Shown here: positions 1 to 12,156 of the stretch, piece after piece
How positions within the stretch are numbered: the first letter of the stretch is position 1
Layout: each line of letters opens with the position of its first letter
Translations under genes and position numbers: made by a program
Source of the DNA: Gemmatimonadaceae bacterium
GTDB lineage: Bacteria > Gemmatimonadota > Gemmatimonadetes > Gemmatimonadales > Gemmatimonadaceae
Direction of reading: 5' to 3'
Assembly (NCBI GenBank): GCA_016742275.1
Contig: JACVCD010000011.1
Coordinates: forward strand, 141,600 to 205,599
DNA: 64,000 nucleotides
The notes under the pieces: generated by a model
Told to the model about the DNA's origin: nothing
The model's database searches: none
Seen by the model: only the letters and a program-made list of their open reading frames with translations

Positions 1-2
1 TC

Positions 3-1079
3 GTCGCTCCCGAAGATGAAGCGCCGGTGGATACGCTCGATCGTGTCCTCGAAGCGGCGCGTTCACGTGCGCTTCATGCAGGGAGCGAAGGCACGCAGCC
101 ACGTGGACGATTCCTGCGCGGCACCGGCGTGTGTGCGGCGTGGGTGGGGGCGCACCCGTTGCCGGATGTGCGTGATGCGCTTTCGCGCATGCGTGTCACG
201 CGCCGCCCGCAGGTGGTGGCATCGAGTGGTGAGCAGCCCTTCATTGCCGCGCTGCCCGTGGGTTCCGGTGCGCACCTGGTCGGCGCGCTTATCATGGCCG
301 GTGATGTGCGGAATCCGTTCACGGCACTCGATGATGACTTTCTGCTCGCACTCGGCCAACAAGTGGGTGCCGCGCTCGATCAGTGGTCGCTTGATCGTCA
401 ACTCGCCAACCGCACGCGCGCGCTCGAGCGGTTGTCGACTCGCATGGTGCAGCAGCACGAAGAAGAACGCCGCCGACTGTCGCGGGAATTGCACGACGAA
501 ACAGCGCAGGTTTTCAGCGCCGTCAAGATGCAGCTCGAGTCTCTTCGGCCATCGGTAGCCGAAGGCACGGCGCCACGCCTTGATCGATTGCTGTCGCTGG
601 TGGACACGGGTATTGCCAGCATTCGTCAGGTGACCAGCGATTTGCGACCCACGTTGCTGGACGATCTGGGGCTCAGGCCGGCGCTGCACTCACTCATTAC
701 GGAGTTCACGGAGCGCACGGGTATGCAGGTGCGTTTCAGTGCGCCAGCCGCCTTGCCGGTACTCGCGGAAGAAGCGGATCTCGCGGTCTTTCGCGCTCTC
801 CAGGAAGCCCTGTCCAACGTGGTGCGGCATGCCGAAGCCAGCGCGGTTGAGGTGGTGATTCAGGAGGAGGAGGGCGTCCTGCACCTCATGGTCGCCGATA
901 ATGGCCGTGGCTTCCCCCTCCAGCGCGGGGGGCGCATCATCGACACCGACCACCGTATGGGGATCACAGGAATGCGGGAACGACTCCACGTGGCGGGTGG
1001 GACGTTGCAGATTTCCAATCGTGAACCTGGCGCGGAGTTGCATATCCGCGTCCCCATTCCCGATCACGTGCCGGCATGA
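3..1079 (+). CDS. Sensor histidine kinase, NarL/DegS type (5' end outside window)
   Basis: The frame is open from the first bases of the window, so the N-terminus lies upstream; a GTG at 27 is only the first in-window start. Numbering from that GTG, residues 1-125 look like part of a GAF-type sensor domain. The HisKA_3 dimerisation helix follows, with the motif SRELHDETAQ and phospho-acceptor His156. A HATPase_c domain comes next (N box EALSNVVRHA near 260, G box DNGRGF near 291). No membrane segment is visible in the part present. It overlaps the next gene, a response regulator, by 4 bp (ATGA), so the two form a two-component pair. The signal sensed cannot be read from the sequence. Confidence 0.93.
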   Translation, partial: VAPEDEAPVDTLDRVLEAARSRALHAGSEGTQPRGRFLRGTGVCAAWVGAHPLPDVRDALSRMRVTRRPQVVASSGEQPFIAALPVGSGAHLVGALIMAGDVRNPFTALDDDFLLALGQQVGAALDQWSLDRQLANRTRALERLSTRMVQQHEEERRRLSRELHDETAQVFSAVKMQLESLRPSVAEGTAPRLDRLLSLVDTGIASIRQVTSDLRPTLLDDLGLRPALHSLITEFTERTGMQVRFSAPAALPVLAEEADLAVFRALQEALSNVVRHAEASAVEVVIQEEEGVLHLMVADNGRGFPLQRGGRIIDTDHRMGITGMRERLHVAGGTLQISNREPGAELHIRVPIPDHVPA

Positions 1080-1744
1080 CCAGTGTGAGCGACGCTCCCC
1101 GAATCCGTGTTCTTATCGCAGACGACCACGCGCTGGTGCGCGAGGGGCTGCGGTATGTGCTCGATGCGGATCCACTCATCGAAGTGGTGGCCGAAGCCTC
1201 CAATGGGCGGGCCGCTGTCGATCTGGCCATTCAGCACGCGCCTGATGTGGTGGTCCTCGATATCACCATGCCCGAGGAGACGGGACTCAAGGCGGCGGCG
1301 CGTATTCGTGAGCAACTGCCCAACGCCCGCGTTCTGCTGCTCAGCATGCACGATCAGAGCGAGTATGTGCGCGAAGGCATGCGAATCGGCACGCACGGCT
1401 ACCTGCTCAAGGACTCCGCCGGTGAAGAGTTGCGGGCGGCCATTCGTGCGGTGCATGCAGGTGGCACATTCTTCAGCCCGGCCGTGGTCAAGCGACTGTC
1501 GTCGGCCGACGCGGTAGTGGAGAACACGCCGGTGGCGCAGCTCGAGCACCTCACACCGCGCGAGCGGGATGTACTGGGAGGCGTGGCGCGCGGACTCACC
1601 AACAAGGCGATTGCCGCCGAGCTTGGCATCAGCCGCCGTACGGTCGAAGCGCATCGCGAAAGTCTCATGCGGAAGCTCCAGATTCACTCGGTGGCCGGTC
1701 TGACGCGCTTTGCCCTCGAAGCGGGTGTGATTACCGACGCCTGA
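1076..1744 (+). CDS. NarL/FixJ-family response regulator
   Basis: This 222-residue DNA-binding response regulator is the partner of the kinase it overlaps by 4 bp. The receiver domain (1-125) has the acidic pair in IADDHA, the phospho-acceptor Asp62 in VLDITMPE and the conserved Lys in LLKDS. A LuxR-type helix-turn-helix ends the protein (LTPRERDVL, then SRRTVEAHRESLMRKL). Length and domain order are standard for the NarL group. Its own promoter is not evident; it is presumably co-transcribed with the kinase. Target genes are unknown. Confidence 0.95.
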   Translation: MTSVSDAPRIRVLIADDHALVREGLRYVLDADPLIEVVAEASNGRAAVDLAIQHAPDVVVLDITMPEETGLKAAARIREQLPNARVLLLSMHDQSEYVREGMRIGTHGYLLKDSAGEELRAAIRAVHAGGTFFSPAVVKRLSSADAVVENTPVAQLEHLTPRERDVLGGVARGLTNKAIAAELGISRRTVEAHRESLMRKLQIHSVAGLTRFALEAGVITDA

Positions 1745-1894
1745 GTCGAGCGGTTTAGCCGAGCAACCGAGCGGCTTCGGACGCGACGACGTGTGATTCG
1801 TCACACATCGATACTGAATCGCCGTTACGTGTCGGGAATTGTGTTCGTCACTTGGGGACCAGACGCCCTTCGCTGTATTTCAGTCGAATGACTG

Positions 1895-2401
1895 ATGCAC
1901 GCTCGAGGCATTCCCGCGGTCCCTGTGACCATCGGCCATCCATCCGACTCCGATCCTACGCTGACCATTGCCGTTGATGCTGCCCGACTGCGGCTCGACG
2001 CCTGCGTACTGGAGCAGTTTGCCGGCGCGCGGTCCCGTGTCACGGCGCGCTTTGTCGGCGCGGCGGGTGAGAGTCCGCGTATCGTGGTCTCTGCCACGCA
2101 GGAAGGCACGAGCTGCCCCGGTGGCGATCTCCGACTTGCCGCGCTGGCCACCTTTGAGGCTCTCACGCGCGCCACACAGGGTGTCGCCACGTTCGATCTG
2201 ATCGGCGTGAAGCCGGTGCGGGCCTTTGACGCTACGGTCCTCATGGTCGCGGCCCTCGTCCGTATCGAGGGGGAAGCCACCCGGGTCATCGGCGCCGCCG
2301 TTGACGAGGGCGATGCGGTGATAGCCACGGCCCGTGCCGCTCTGCATGGCGTCAATCGCCTCGTGGCACCACGTATCGCGATCAGCGCTTCCACCGCCTG
2401 A
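1895..2401 (+). CDS. Small protein with a LeuA C-terminal-like domain
   Basis: A 168-residue protein of unknown function. The second half (about 95-160) resembles the C-terminal regulatory (leucine-binding) domain of 2-isopropylmalate synthase: an alpha/beta segment with RVIGAAVDEGDAVIATARAA followed by LHGVNRLV, the same pattern as the A-x-NRLL end of LeuA. The catalytic TIM barrel is absent and no leu gene is nearby. There is no signal peptide or membrane segment. It stands alone after the two-component pair. The assignment rests on a short pattern read by eye, so it is tentative; it could be a free-standing ligand-binding domain. Confidence 0.7.
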   Translation: MHARGIPAVPVTIGHPSDSDPTLTIAVDAARLRLDACVLEQFAGARSRVTARFVGAAGESPRIVVSATQEGTSCPGGDLRLAALATFEALTRATQGVATFDLIGVKPVRAFDATVLMVAALVRIEGEATRVIGAAVDEGDAVIATARAALHGVNRLVAPRIAISASTA

Positions 2402-2543
2402 GCGGTCAGGCCAGACCCGCCTTAGAGAGCATGCCTTAGGGCGGTGCGCTGGCTCACTAAAAAGCCGAGTCCAAAACGAATTGGGCCGGAACACGAAGGC
2501 CCTGAAGGTGTCCGAGCCGGGTCTTTCTGCATAGGTTGAGGTC

Positions 2544-4277
2544 GTGATCCCTGCCGTCTCCTTCCTGCGTGCGGGGCTGTGGACGATTCCGACGCGTGAG
2601 CAGGTCGCGCGCACCGCACGGACGGTGAGTCTGGCGCTCGGAGTTGTTGGCAGCACTGCATGTCAGCCCGCCATCCGACCGGCGTTGTCGCCTGCGCCTT
2701 CGTCGGCTCCCGCATCAGCTTCGGCCGCCGCGCGTTCCGCGCAGCCAGCCGGTACTGTGTTGCAGACGACTGCGTCAAAAATAGCGGCGCGCGATGAAGT
2801 GGTCGATGCGGCGGTGGCCGTCTTCGGCGATTCGAGCGCCGTTGTGGCATCGGATTCGATGGACGCTGAGCCGTCCTGGGATATCGATGTGCGGAGCTAC
2901 GAAACGCACGAGCGTGTGGCGCACTATGTGAATCTGTTCAGTACGACCGCTCGTGATCGCATGGCCCTGCGTCTGTCGCGCGGTTCGCGCTACCAGCCGA
3001 TGATTCGCACCAAGTTGCGTGCGGCTGGTATGCCGGAAGACCTCACATATCTCGCGCTCATTGAAAGTGGATACGATCCGCATGCCTATTCCCGCGCGGC
3101 GGCGGTTGGCATGTGGCAGTTCATGAGCAGCACGGCACGTGATATCGGCATGCGCGTGGATTGGTGGATGGACGAGCGTCGCGATCCGGCGCGTGCGACC
3201 GACGGTGCCATTCGCTTCCTTGGCCTTCTGCAGAAACAATTCGGCTCATTGTATCTCGCAGCGGCGGCTTACAATGGCGGCCCGGGTCGCGTGGCCCGTG
3301 GCCTGTCGCGTTTTGCCGATGAACTTGAGGGCAGTGCGGGTGAAGATCGTTTCTTCGCGCTGGCCGAACAGGACTATCTGCGTGCAGAGACCAAGAACTA
3401 TGTGCCGCAGCTGATCGCCGCCGCGCTGGTGGCCAAGATGCCTGAAAAGTACGGGATCGAGATCGAATCGCGTCCGCTCTATGTGTACGATTCCGTGCAG
3501 GTCGTGCCTGGCACCAACATGTCGGTGGTGGCAGAGGCCAGTGGGACCGACATCGAGACCATGCGCGATCTCAATCCGGCCATTCTGCGTGGCGTGACGC
3601 CACCGGATGCGTCGGTGTGGGTACGACTGCCGGTGGGTTCAGCGGAGCGTGCGAAGGCCACCCTCGACACCATGCCGGAAGTGGCCGTGCGCGGGTACTC
3701 GTCGATCAAGGTGGGCAATAGCACAACGACGGCCGCCGGTTTGGCCAAGCAGCATGGTGTGTCACTGTCGCAGCTCAAGCTGTACAACCCATCACTCCGC
3801 ACCACCAAGAAGGGACGCTTGGTGTCTGGTCAGTCGGTGCGTATCCCGTATCGGACAGCACTGGCCTACGCGCGCGAAATCCCCGATCCCTCAATTGAGC
3901 GCTATGGCACAGCCGCCACGGCGTCATCAGGCAGCCGCGGTGTGCACGTGGTGCGGCGCGGTGAGACCATCGGAGCCATCGCTCGTCGCTACGGCCTGAG
4001 CGAGTCCCGCCTGCGTTCGCTCAATGGCATGCGCGGCGACCGCATCCTGGCTGGTCAGACCCTGGTTGTGCGAACCGGTGCGACCAAGGTGTCCACGACC
4101 AAGGTGGCAAGCACCAAGAGCACCGCCAAGAAGTCCTCGGCCAAGTCTTCTAGCGCCAAGAAGGCCACGCCCAAGAAATCGACTGCCAAGAAGGCCACGA
4201 CGAAGAAGGCCCCGGTCAAGAAGTCGGCCGCGAAAAAGCCCACCCCCAAGAAGACCGTAGCCTCCAAGTCCAAGTAG
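2544..4277 (+). CDS. mltD: Secreted MltD-like lytic transglycosylase with LysM repeats and a Lys/Ala-rich tail
   Basis: A 577-residue murein hydrolase that cleaves the MurNAc-GlcNAc bond to give 1,6-anhydro ends. The GTG start is followed by a hydrophobic N-terminus ending in GSTAC, a possible but non-classical lipobox. The SLT domain spans about 145-290, with catalytic Glu174 in LIESGYDPH, then GMWQFM and AAYNGGPGRV. Three LysM-like modules follow near 313-365, 386-435 and 468-510. The last 65 or so residues are a repetitive Lys/Ala/Thr/Ser tail (AKKATPKKS-type units) like histone H1 or AlgP, unusual for MltD. It is convergent with another transglycosylase and separated from it by a terminator hairpin. 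Confidence 0.92.
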   Translation: MIPAVSFLRAGLWTIPTREQVARTARTVSLALGVVGSTACQPAIRPALSPAPSSAPASASAAARSAQPAGTVLQTTASKIAARDEVVDAAVAVFGDSSAVVASDSMDAEPSWDIDVRSYETHERVAHYVNLFSTTARDRMALRLSRGSRYQPMIRTKLRAAGMPEDLTYLALIESGYDPHAYSRAAAVGMWQFMSSTARDIGMRVDWWMDERRDPARATDGAIRFLGLLQKQFGSLYLAAAAYNGGPGRVARGLSRFADELEGSAGEDRFFALAEQDYLRAETKNYVPQLIAAALVAKMPEKYGIEIESRPLYVYDSVQVVPGTNMSVVAEASGTDIETMRDLNPAILRGVTPPDASVWVRLPVGSAERAKATLDTMPEVAVRGYSSIKVGNSTTTAAGLAKQHGVSLSQLKLYNPSLRTTKKGRLVSGQSVRIPYRTALAYAREIPDPSIERYGTAATASSGSRGVHVVRRGETIGAIARRYGLSESRLRSLNGMRGDRILAGQTLVVRTGATKVSTTKVASTKSTAKKSSAKSSSAKKATPKKSTAKKATTKKAPVKKSAAKKPTPKKTVASKSK

Positions 4278-4286
4278 CCGAAGTCT

Positions 4287-4332
4287 CCGCTCCTCCTCTG
4301 CGTCTCCGCGGCTCTCTGCGCCCCTGCGTGCG
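4287..4332. repeat. CTCTGCG-rich low-complexity tract
   Basis: Just after the mltD-like stop there is a pyrimidine/CTGCG-rich stretch with repeated ctctgcg, ctccgcg and ctctgcgcc words. Similar 'ctctgcgtctctgcg' tracts are commonly dispersed in intergenic DNA of Acidobacteria and related phyla (general recollection). Only this single tract was seen in the window. Confidence 0.4.
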
Positions 4333-4376
4333 CAGTTCAAATCAACTGTCCGCCCAAACAGACCAAGAGGAAACGC

Positions 4377-4418
4377 AAAACGGCCCCGAGAAATTCTCAA
4401 GGCCGTTCGCCGTTTTTT
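4377..4418. terminator. Bidirectional intrinsic terminator between convergent transglycosylases
   Basis: Inverted repeat aacggcc (4379-4385) / ggccgtt (4401-4407), with an alternative pairing aaaacggc / gccgtttt. It is flanked by TTTTTT at 4413-4418 on the plus strand and an A-run at 4377-4380, which reads as a short U-run on the minus strand. It lies between the stops at 4277 and 4435 and can serve both genes. Confidence 0.75.
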
Positions 4419-4434
4419 CAGAACTGACTTCCTA

Positions 4435-5283
4435 CTAATCCAGCGTCCCTCTCCCACGGTACCCGCGGGTGATGATGCTCTCGTACCCGTTGGCCGGGCT
4501 CATGCCCATGGCGAGCGACCGCTGCACCGCTACGGGTCCACGATTGTACACCAGCAGGGCCAGCTTGAGATCGCCCTTGTACTCGCGAATCAGACCGCGA
4601 AGGTAGCGGAAGCCGATCCGGAGATTGACGTCGGGATCCAACAGCTCCTGACGCGTCACGTTGGGCTCGAAGGCCCGCGCCGTACCCAGCATGAGCTGCG
4701 TAAGCCCGAGGGCTCCCACCGGGCTCACTGCCTTCGGATTGAACACACTTTCAACCCGCACCACCCGGAACGCGAGCTCGGGCTCGATCCCGGCCACCGT
4801 GGCGGCGTCGTAGATCTTGCGGGCCAGTTCGGTCTTGATGCGATAGCGCGTGCTGTATGAATAGATGGCGTGCCAGCGGCTCAGCGTCTCGTGATGCTCC
4901 TGCTCGCGCTGTCCGCTGGCCAAAGCCAGTGTGGGCTGCGTACCCGCCTTGCCACGACGAAGCACATCTCCGGCACGGCGCCAGAGCGGCTGATCGGCAA
5001 AGCTGGGCGTGGGGTCGAGCTTGAGTGAGCGCGGGCGCGTTGCGCCGAATCCCAACAAGCCATGGCCGGCTGAATCCGCCAACGCGGTTGCCGAATGCGT
5101 GGTCGCGTCGTCCGTTGCCGGAGACGGCGAGCCAAGCATGCCATAGGCGGCAGCAACAACCGTAATGGCAATCGCCACACGGGTCATCTGACGCTTTGCT
5201 TGACGCTGCGCTCGCCGGCGCAACATCCGCCGGTGACGCTGCATCGCGTCGGTGTTCACTTCTTTATGTACAGGGTCGTGCAT
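4435..5283 (-). CDS. Membrane-anchored SLT-domain lytic transglycosylase
   Basis: A 282-residue protein. Residues 1-35 are very basic and are followed by one transmembrane segment (about 36-52, AIAITVVAAAYGML), giving a periplasmic catalytic part with an N-terminal anchor. The SLT domain occupies about 160-280, with catalytic Glu178 in RVESVFNPKAVS, then GLTQLM and LLVYNRGPVAV. There is no LysM or other wall-binding module. It is convergent with the larger mltD-like gene. The role is peptidoglycan turnover; the exact Slt/Mlt subclass cannot be given. Confidence 0.88.
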   Translation of the reverse strand: MHDPVHKEVNTDAMQRHRRMLRRRAQRQAKRQMTRVAIAITVVAAAYGMLGSPSPATDDATTHSATALADSAGHGLLGFGATRPRSLKLDPTPSFADQPLWRRAGDVLRRGKAGTQPTLALASGQREQEHHETLSRWHAIYSYSTRYRIKTELARKIYDAATVAGIEPELAFRVVRVESVFNPKAVSPVGALGLTQLMLGTARAFEPNVTRQELLDPDVNLRIGFRYLRGLIREYKGDLKLALLVYNRGPVAVQRSLAMGMSPANGYESIITRGYRGRGTLD

Positions 5284-5307
5284 GGGCCCTCTCGATCAGC
5301 TGGTCAC

Positions 5308-5844
5308 TCACGGACTACTGATGAAGTCTCCTTTCGTGCCGCCGCGCTTTTCGCGCAGCACGATTTCGGATATCACCATGGTCCGGTCGACCGCTTTGGC
5401 CATGTCATAGATCGTGAGCAATGCCACGGACACAGCGGTCAACGCTTCCATCTCCACCCCGGTCTGAGCGGTGGTCCTGACGAATCCCTCAACCCGACAA
5501 CCGGGCAGGGACTCATCGAGACTAACCCGAACGTCTACACCGGACAACGCCAAAGGGTGACAAAGGGGAACGAGCTCAGCTGTTCTCTTGGCTGCCTGAA
5601 TTCCGGCCAGTCGTGCCACCGGAATGACATCGCCTTTCTTTAAACTATTGTCCCGTATTGCTTTGAATGTGTCCACCTCCATTCGAATCGACCCGCTGGC
5701 CAACGCAGATCGTACGGAAATCGGCTTCTCCGCCACGTCCACCATCTGAAAATTTCCGGCCCGATCCAGGTGCGAGAACTCGCGCGCGACTTCTGGAATG
5801 CCCGATTCGCCGGCCGTTTGAGGCGCCCCGCGGGTCTCACTCAT
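5308..5844 (-). CDS. moaC: Cyclic pyranopterin monophosphate synthase MoaC
   Basis: A 178-residue molybdenum cofactor enzyme acting with MoaA in conversion of GTP to cPMP. It shows the family hallmarks: SHLDRAGNFQMVDV near the N-terminus, then LVPLCHPL, GVEMEALTAVSVA and a C-terminal KRGGTKGDF. Length is normal, slightly extended at the N-terminus. Its ATG overlaps the stop of the delta-prime subunit gene (ATGA), so it is translated in that operon. No other moa or moe gene is in the window. Confidence 0.97.
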   Translation of the reverse strand: MSETRGAPQTAGESGIPEVAREFSHLDRAGNFQMVDVAEKPISVRSALASGSIRMEVDTFKAIRDNSLKKGDVIPVARLAGIQAAKRTAELVPLCHPLALSGVDVRVSLDESLPGCRVEGFVRTTAQTGVEMEALTAVSVALLTIYDMAKAVDRTMVISEIVLREKRGGTKGDFISSP

Positions 5845-6932
5845 GGCTTCAGGGTGTGATGCAGTTCGGCCAGTAGCGCGGCCGTTTGCAGGTTGGGACT
5901 CACATTGCGTTGCGTGAGTTCTTTCGCGCGTTCAACGAGGGGAATTGTCATCGCGGTACGACGTGCTTCGATATCACGACCACTCTGCACGAGCTGTTGT
6001 GTGCGTGCATGCAACAAATGGGTGAGCGCGTCGAGCATGTCGCTGAATGCACCACGCGCACCAGCTACACCCTGACGGGCAGCGGTCTTGATACGCTGCA
6101 CCTGTCCATCAGGTGTGGAGGGAGCAAGAGCGGCTTCAAGAATGGCGCGCGCACTCGCAAACGCGCCGCTCAGTTGTTCTCCCGCGAACAGCACCCCCGG
6201 GGTGCCACCGGCGCGCGCACGTTGCTCATCCTTCGGCACACGTGAAAGCAACCGAGCCACCGACGGATCATCGAGAAATGCTTCGACATCTGCGCGAGCG
6301 AGCGCCGGGACACGAACCGAGACCACGCGTGAGCGAATGGTAGGTAGCAGCGTACCCGGCTCGCTCGAAGTCAGGATCAGCGTTGTACCCGGCGGCGGCT
6401 CCTCGAGCAGCTTGAGCAGCATGTTGGCCGATTCCGGACTCGCCTCCTGCGGCACCATGCGTTCGGCATCACCCAACACGAATACGGTACGCCGGGCCAT
6501 CGCTGGACGACGTGACGCATCCTGCACGACCGCTTGCATCATGTACTTGTAGATGGCTTCGGTGCCGTTGCTCGGTCCCCAGAGACCGTCGGCGGCCATG
6601 CGCTCGGTGATCGCTTCGGCCAGGTCCTCACGCGCGTCCTGCGCCTGCGGATCCGAATCCTTCACACGGGCACGCGGAAATACCCAATGCAGGTCGGGAT
6701 GCATGCCCCGTTCAGCGTAGCGGCACTGCTGACACGATCCGCAGGGCTCATGTTGACCTTCGTCGATCGCGCGGTCGCAGAGCAGATACTGGCCAAGCCA
6801 GAGCGCGAGTCGCTGCTTGCCCACCCCACGCGGTCCTTGTAGCAGGAGGCTGGACGGGAGGCGTCCTTCCATTGCCGCTGCCGCGAGGCGCTGACGAATG
6901 GGGGTATGGCCGTAGACGGGACGGAGCGACAT
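5841..6932 (-). CDS. holB: DNA polymerase III delta-prime subunit
   Basis: A 363-residue clamp-loader subunit. An AAA+ domain begins near residue 10 (VYGHTPIRQRL), with a P-loop GPRGVGKQ at about 33-40, a Zn-binding cluster of Cys residues (CDRA..., CGSCQQC) and the sensor-type segment LLKLLEEPPPGTTLILTSS. These features match HolB/DnaX-type delta-prime. The C-terminal part is less conserved, as usual. It heads the two-gene operon with moaC and is divergent from the aminopeptidase gene. Confidence 0.93.
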   Translation of the reverse strand: MSLRPVYGHTPIRQRLAAAAMEGRLPSSLLLQGPRGVGKQRLALWLGQYLLCDRAIDEGQHEPCGSCQQCRYAERGMHPDLHWVFPRARVKDSDPQAQDAREDLAEAITERMAADGLWGPSNGTEAIYKYMMQAVVQDASRRPAMARRTVFVLGDAERMVPQEASPESANMLLKLLEEPPPGTTLILTSSEPGTLLPTIRSRVVSVRVPALARADVEAFLDDPSVARLLSRVPKDEQRARAGGTPGVLFAGEQLSGAFASARAILEAALAPSTPDGQVQRIKTAARQGVAGARGAFSDMLDALTHLLHARTQQLVQSGRDIEARRTAMTIPLVERAKELTQRNVSPNLQTAALLAELHHTLKP

Positions 6933-6994
6933 GCTGCAATCTACATCGGATGATCTACATCAGATCGCCGCGATTCCTGCCGCTCAACAGACCG

Positions 6995-8158
6995 ATGCGC
7001 CTTACTGCTCTCCTCCTGCTCCTGGCTCCGCTCACGCTCGATGCGCAGGTTCGCGCACGTGCCATCGGGCTCGCTCCCGGTGTGTTTCGCCCGGGTCCCC
7101 TCAATGCCATCACCGATGTGGACGGTGTGCGTGTGGGCCATGCGACGGTGACGGCCGGAGATTCCATTCGCACCGGTGTGACCGCCATTCTCCCACATGG
7201 TGGCGATCTGTTTCGGGATCGTGTGCCCGCGGCGCTCCATGTCGGCAATGGTTTTGGCAAGCTCCTCGGCGTGACGCAGCTCCGCGAACTCGGGGAAGTT
7301 GAAACCCCGATTCTGCTGACCTGCACACTCTGCATCTGGCAGACTGGCGACGCACTTGCGCAGTGGATGCTGGCCAAGCCGGAAAACGCGAATGTGCGTT
7401 CCATCAATCCGGTGGTTGGCGAGACCAACGATGGTGGTCTCAATGCCACGCGTGCGCGCCCAGGTATGGCGGCGGCGGTGCAGCAGGCGCTCGCCGGTGC
7501 TTCCAGTGGGCCGGTGGCCGAGGGCAGCGTTGGCGCCGGACATGGTACGGTGATGTTTGGCTGGAAAGGAGGGATGGGCACGTCCTCACGAAAACTTCCC
7601 GCTTCACTCGGCGGATACACCGTGGGCGTGCTGGTGCAGGGCAACTACGGCGGTGTGCTGCAGATGGCCGGTGTTCCGATTGGTCCGCTGCTTGGTCGCT
7701 ATGCGTTCCAGCGTGATGTCGAGCGGGAAGCGGGGGCATCTCGCGATAACGGTGGTGACCTGGGCGCTGAACGTGGCGATGGATCGTGCATGATTGTGAT
7801 TGCCACCGATGCGCCGCTGCTCGCGCGAAATCTCGAACGTATGGGCGCGCGCGCCGTCATGGGCCTCGCGCGTACCGGATCGAGTGCATCCAATGGATCG
7901 GGTGACTATGTGCTGGCATTCAGTACCAATGCCAAGGTGCGTCGCTCGCCCGATGCGACCGTCAATACCAACGACGAAATGGGCAACGACGCCATGTCGG
8001 CGCTCTTTCAGGCGGTGACCGAAGCCACGGAAGAAGCGCTGTACAATGCGATGCTGATGGCCACACCGGTGAGCAGCCGCGCCGGCACCATCAGACCGGT
8101 GCCGGTGGATTCCGTGCGCGCGCTACTCCGTACTCGAGGAATCGGCGTCAGTCGGTAG
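6995..8158 (+). CDS. Secreted DmpA/P1-family aminopeptidase (S58)
   Basis: A 387-residue member of the L-aminopeptidase/D-esterase (DmpA) family, Ntn-type hydrolases that self-cleave before a Ser/Thr. I chose the ATG at 6995 because it gives a clean signal peptide (MRLTALLLLLAPLTLDAQ); an ATG at 6950 would add 15 residues and the frame extends back to 6872. Family features are NAITDVDGVRVGHATV near the N-terminus, GETNDGGLN, and EGSVGAGHGT, where the G-S pair is the expected autoprocessing site. A signal peptide on this family implies a periplasmic or secreted enzyme. Its TAG stop lies in the first unit of the 14-bp repeat. Confidence 0.9.
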   Translation: MRLTALLLLLAPLTLDAQVRARAIGLAPGVFRPGPLNAITDVDGVRVGHATVTAGDSIRTGVTAILPHGGDLFRDRVPAALHVGNGFGKLLGVTQLRELGEVETPILLTCTLCIWQTGDALAQWMLAKPENANVRSINPVVGETNDGGLNATRARPGMAAAVQQALAGASSGPVAEGSVGAGHGTVMFGWKGGMGTSSRKLPASLGGYTVGVLVQGNYGGVLQMAGVPIGPLLGRYAFQRDVEREAGASRDNGGDLGAERGDGSCMIVIATDAPLLARNLERMGARAVMGLARTGSSASNGSGDYVLAFSTNAKVRRSPDATVNTNDEMGNDAMSALFQAVTEATEEALYNAMLMATPVSSRAGTIRPVPVDSVRALLRTRGIGVSR

Positions 8159-8231
8159 TCGCTACTCGGTAGTCGCTACTCGGTAGTCGCTACTCGGTAG
8201 TCGCTACTCGGTAGTCGCTACTCGGTAGTCG

Positions 8232-8241
<10 letters not shown>
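8153..8241. repeat. 14-bp tandem repeat, six full copies plus a partial one
   Basis: The unit cggtagtcgctact repeats perfectly six times from 8153 to 8236, followed by the partial unit cggta. It fills the whole gap between two convergent genes. It supplies the TAG stop of the aminopeptidase (8156-8158) and, in the last unit, the TAG stop of the metX-hom gene on the minus strand (8232-8234). Because 14 is not a multiple of 3, three units place stops in all three frames of either strand. No spacers are present, so it is not a CRISPR. Confidence 0.97.
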
Positions 8242-11871
<3,630 letters not shown>

Positions 11872-11937
11872 AACCAGGCGGTTCGGTCTTCAGTTGTCTT
11901 CCAGCTCTACCTGCCACGGGTGGCGGCTATGAAAAAG

Positions 11938-11976
11938 CCGACGGCCCGCGCCGATTGTATCGTCGCGGGCCGTCGG
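11938..11976 (-). terminator. Intrinsic terminator facing metY (downstream of ackA)
   Basis: A perfect 13-bp stem ccgacggcccgcg (11938-11950) / cgcgggccgtcgg (11964-11976) with a 13-nt loop. On the minus strand it is followed directly by cTTTTTc. It ends transcripts from ackA and insulates the metY riboswitch, so the metY promoter should lie in 11872-11937. Confidence 0.85.
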
Positions 11977-12156
11977 GACCTCGACTTAGACGGATGGACA
12001 GCGCCTCTGGCGCTGCGTACACGGCCCGTCAAATCGGGGAAACCGCCGTGCACAGGGACAGTATCGGCAGGTAGGGTACGAAACGCAAGGGTGGATATGG
12101 CAGCCCCTTCCATGCCGCAAGGGGACTTGGTGCGCCGGCCCACAAACCCCTGCAAA
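11977..12156. other. Gene-free spacer after ackA
   Basis: No credible gene. It contains two small hairpins: cagcgcc (11999-12005) / ggcgctg (12009-12015), and cccctt / aagggg at about 12104-12124. Neither has a U-tract. Together with the riboswitch leader, 11744-12156 is the longest non-coding stretch in this part of the window. Confidence 0.6.
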
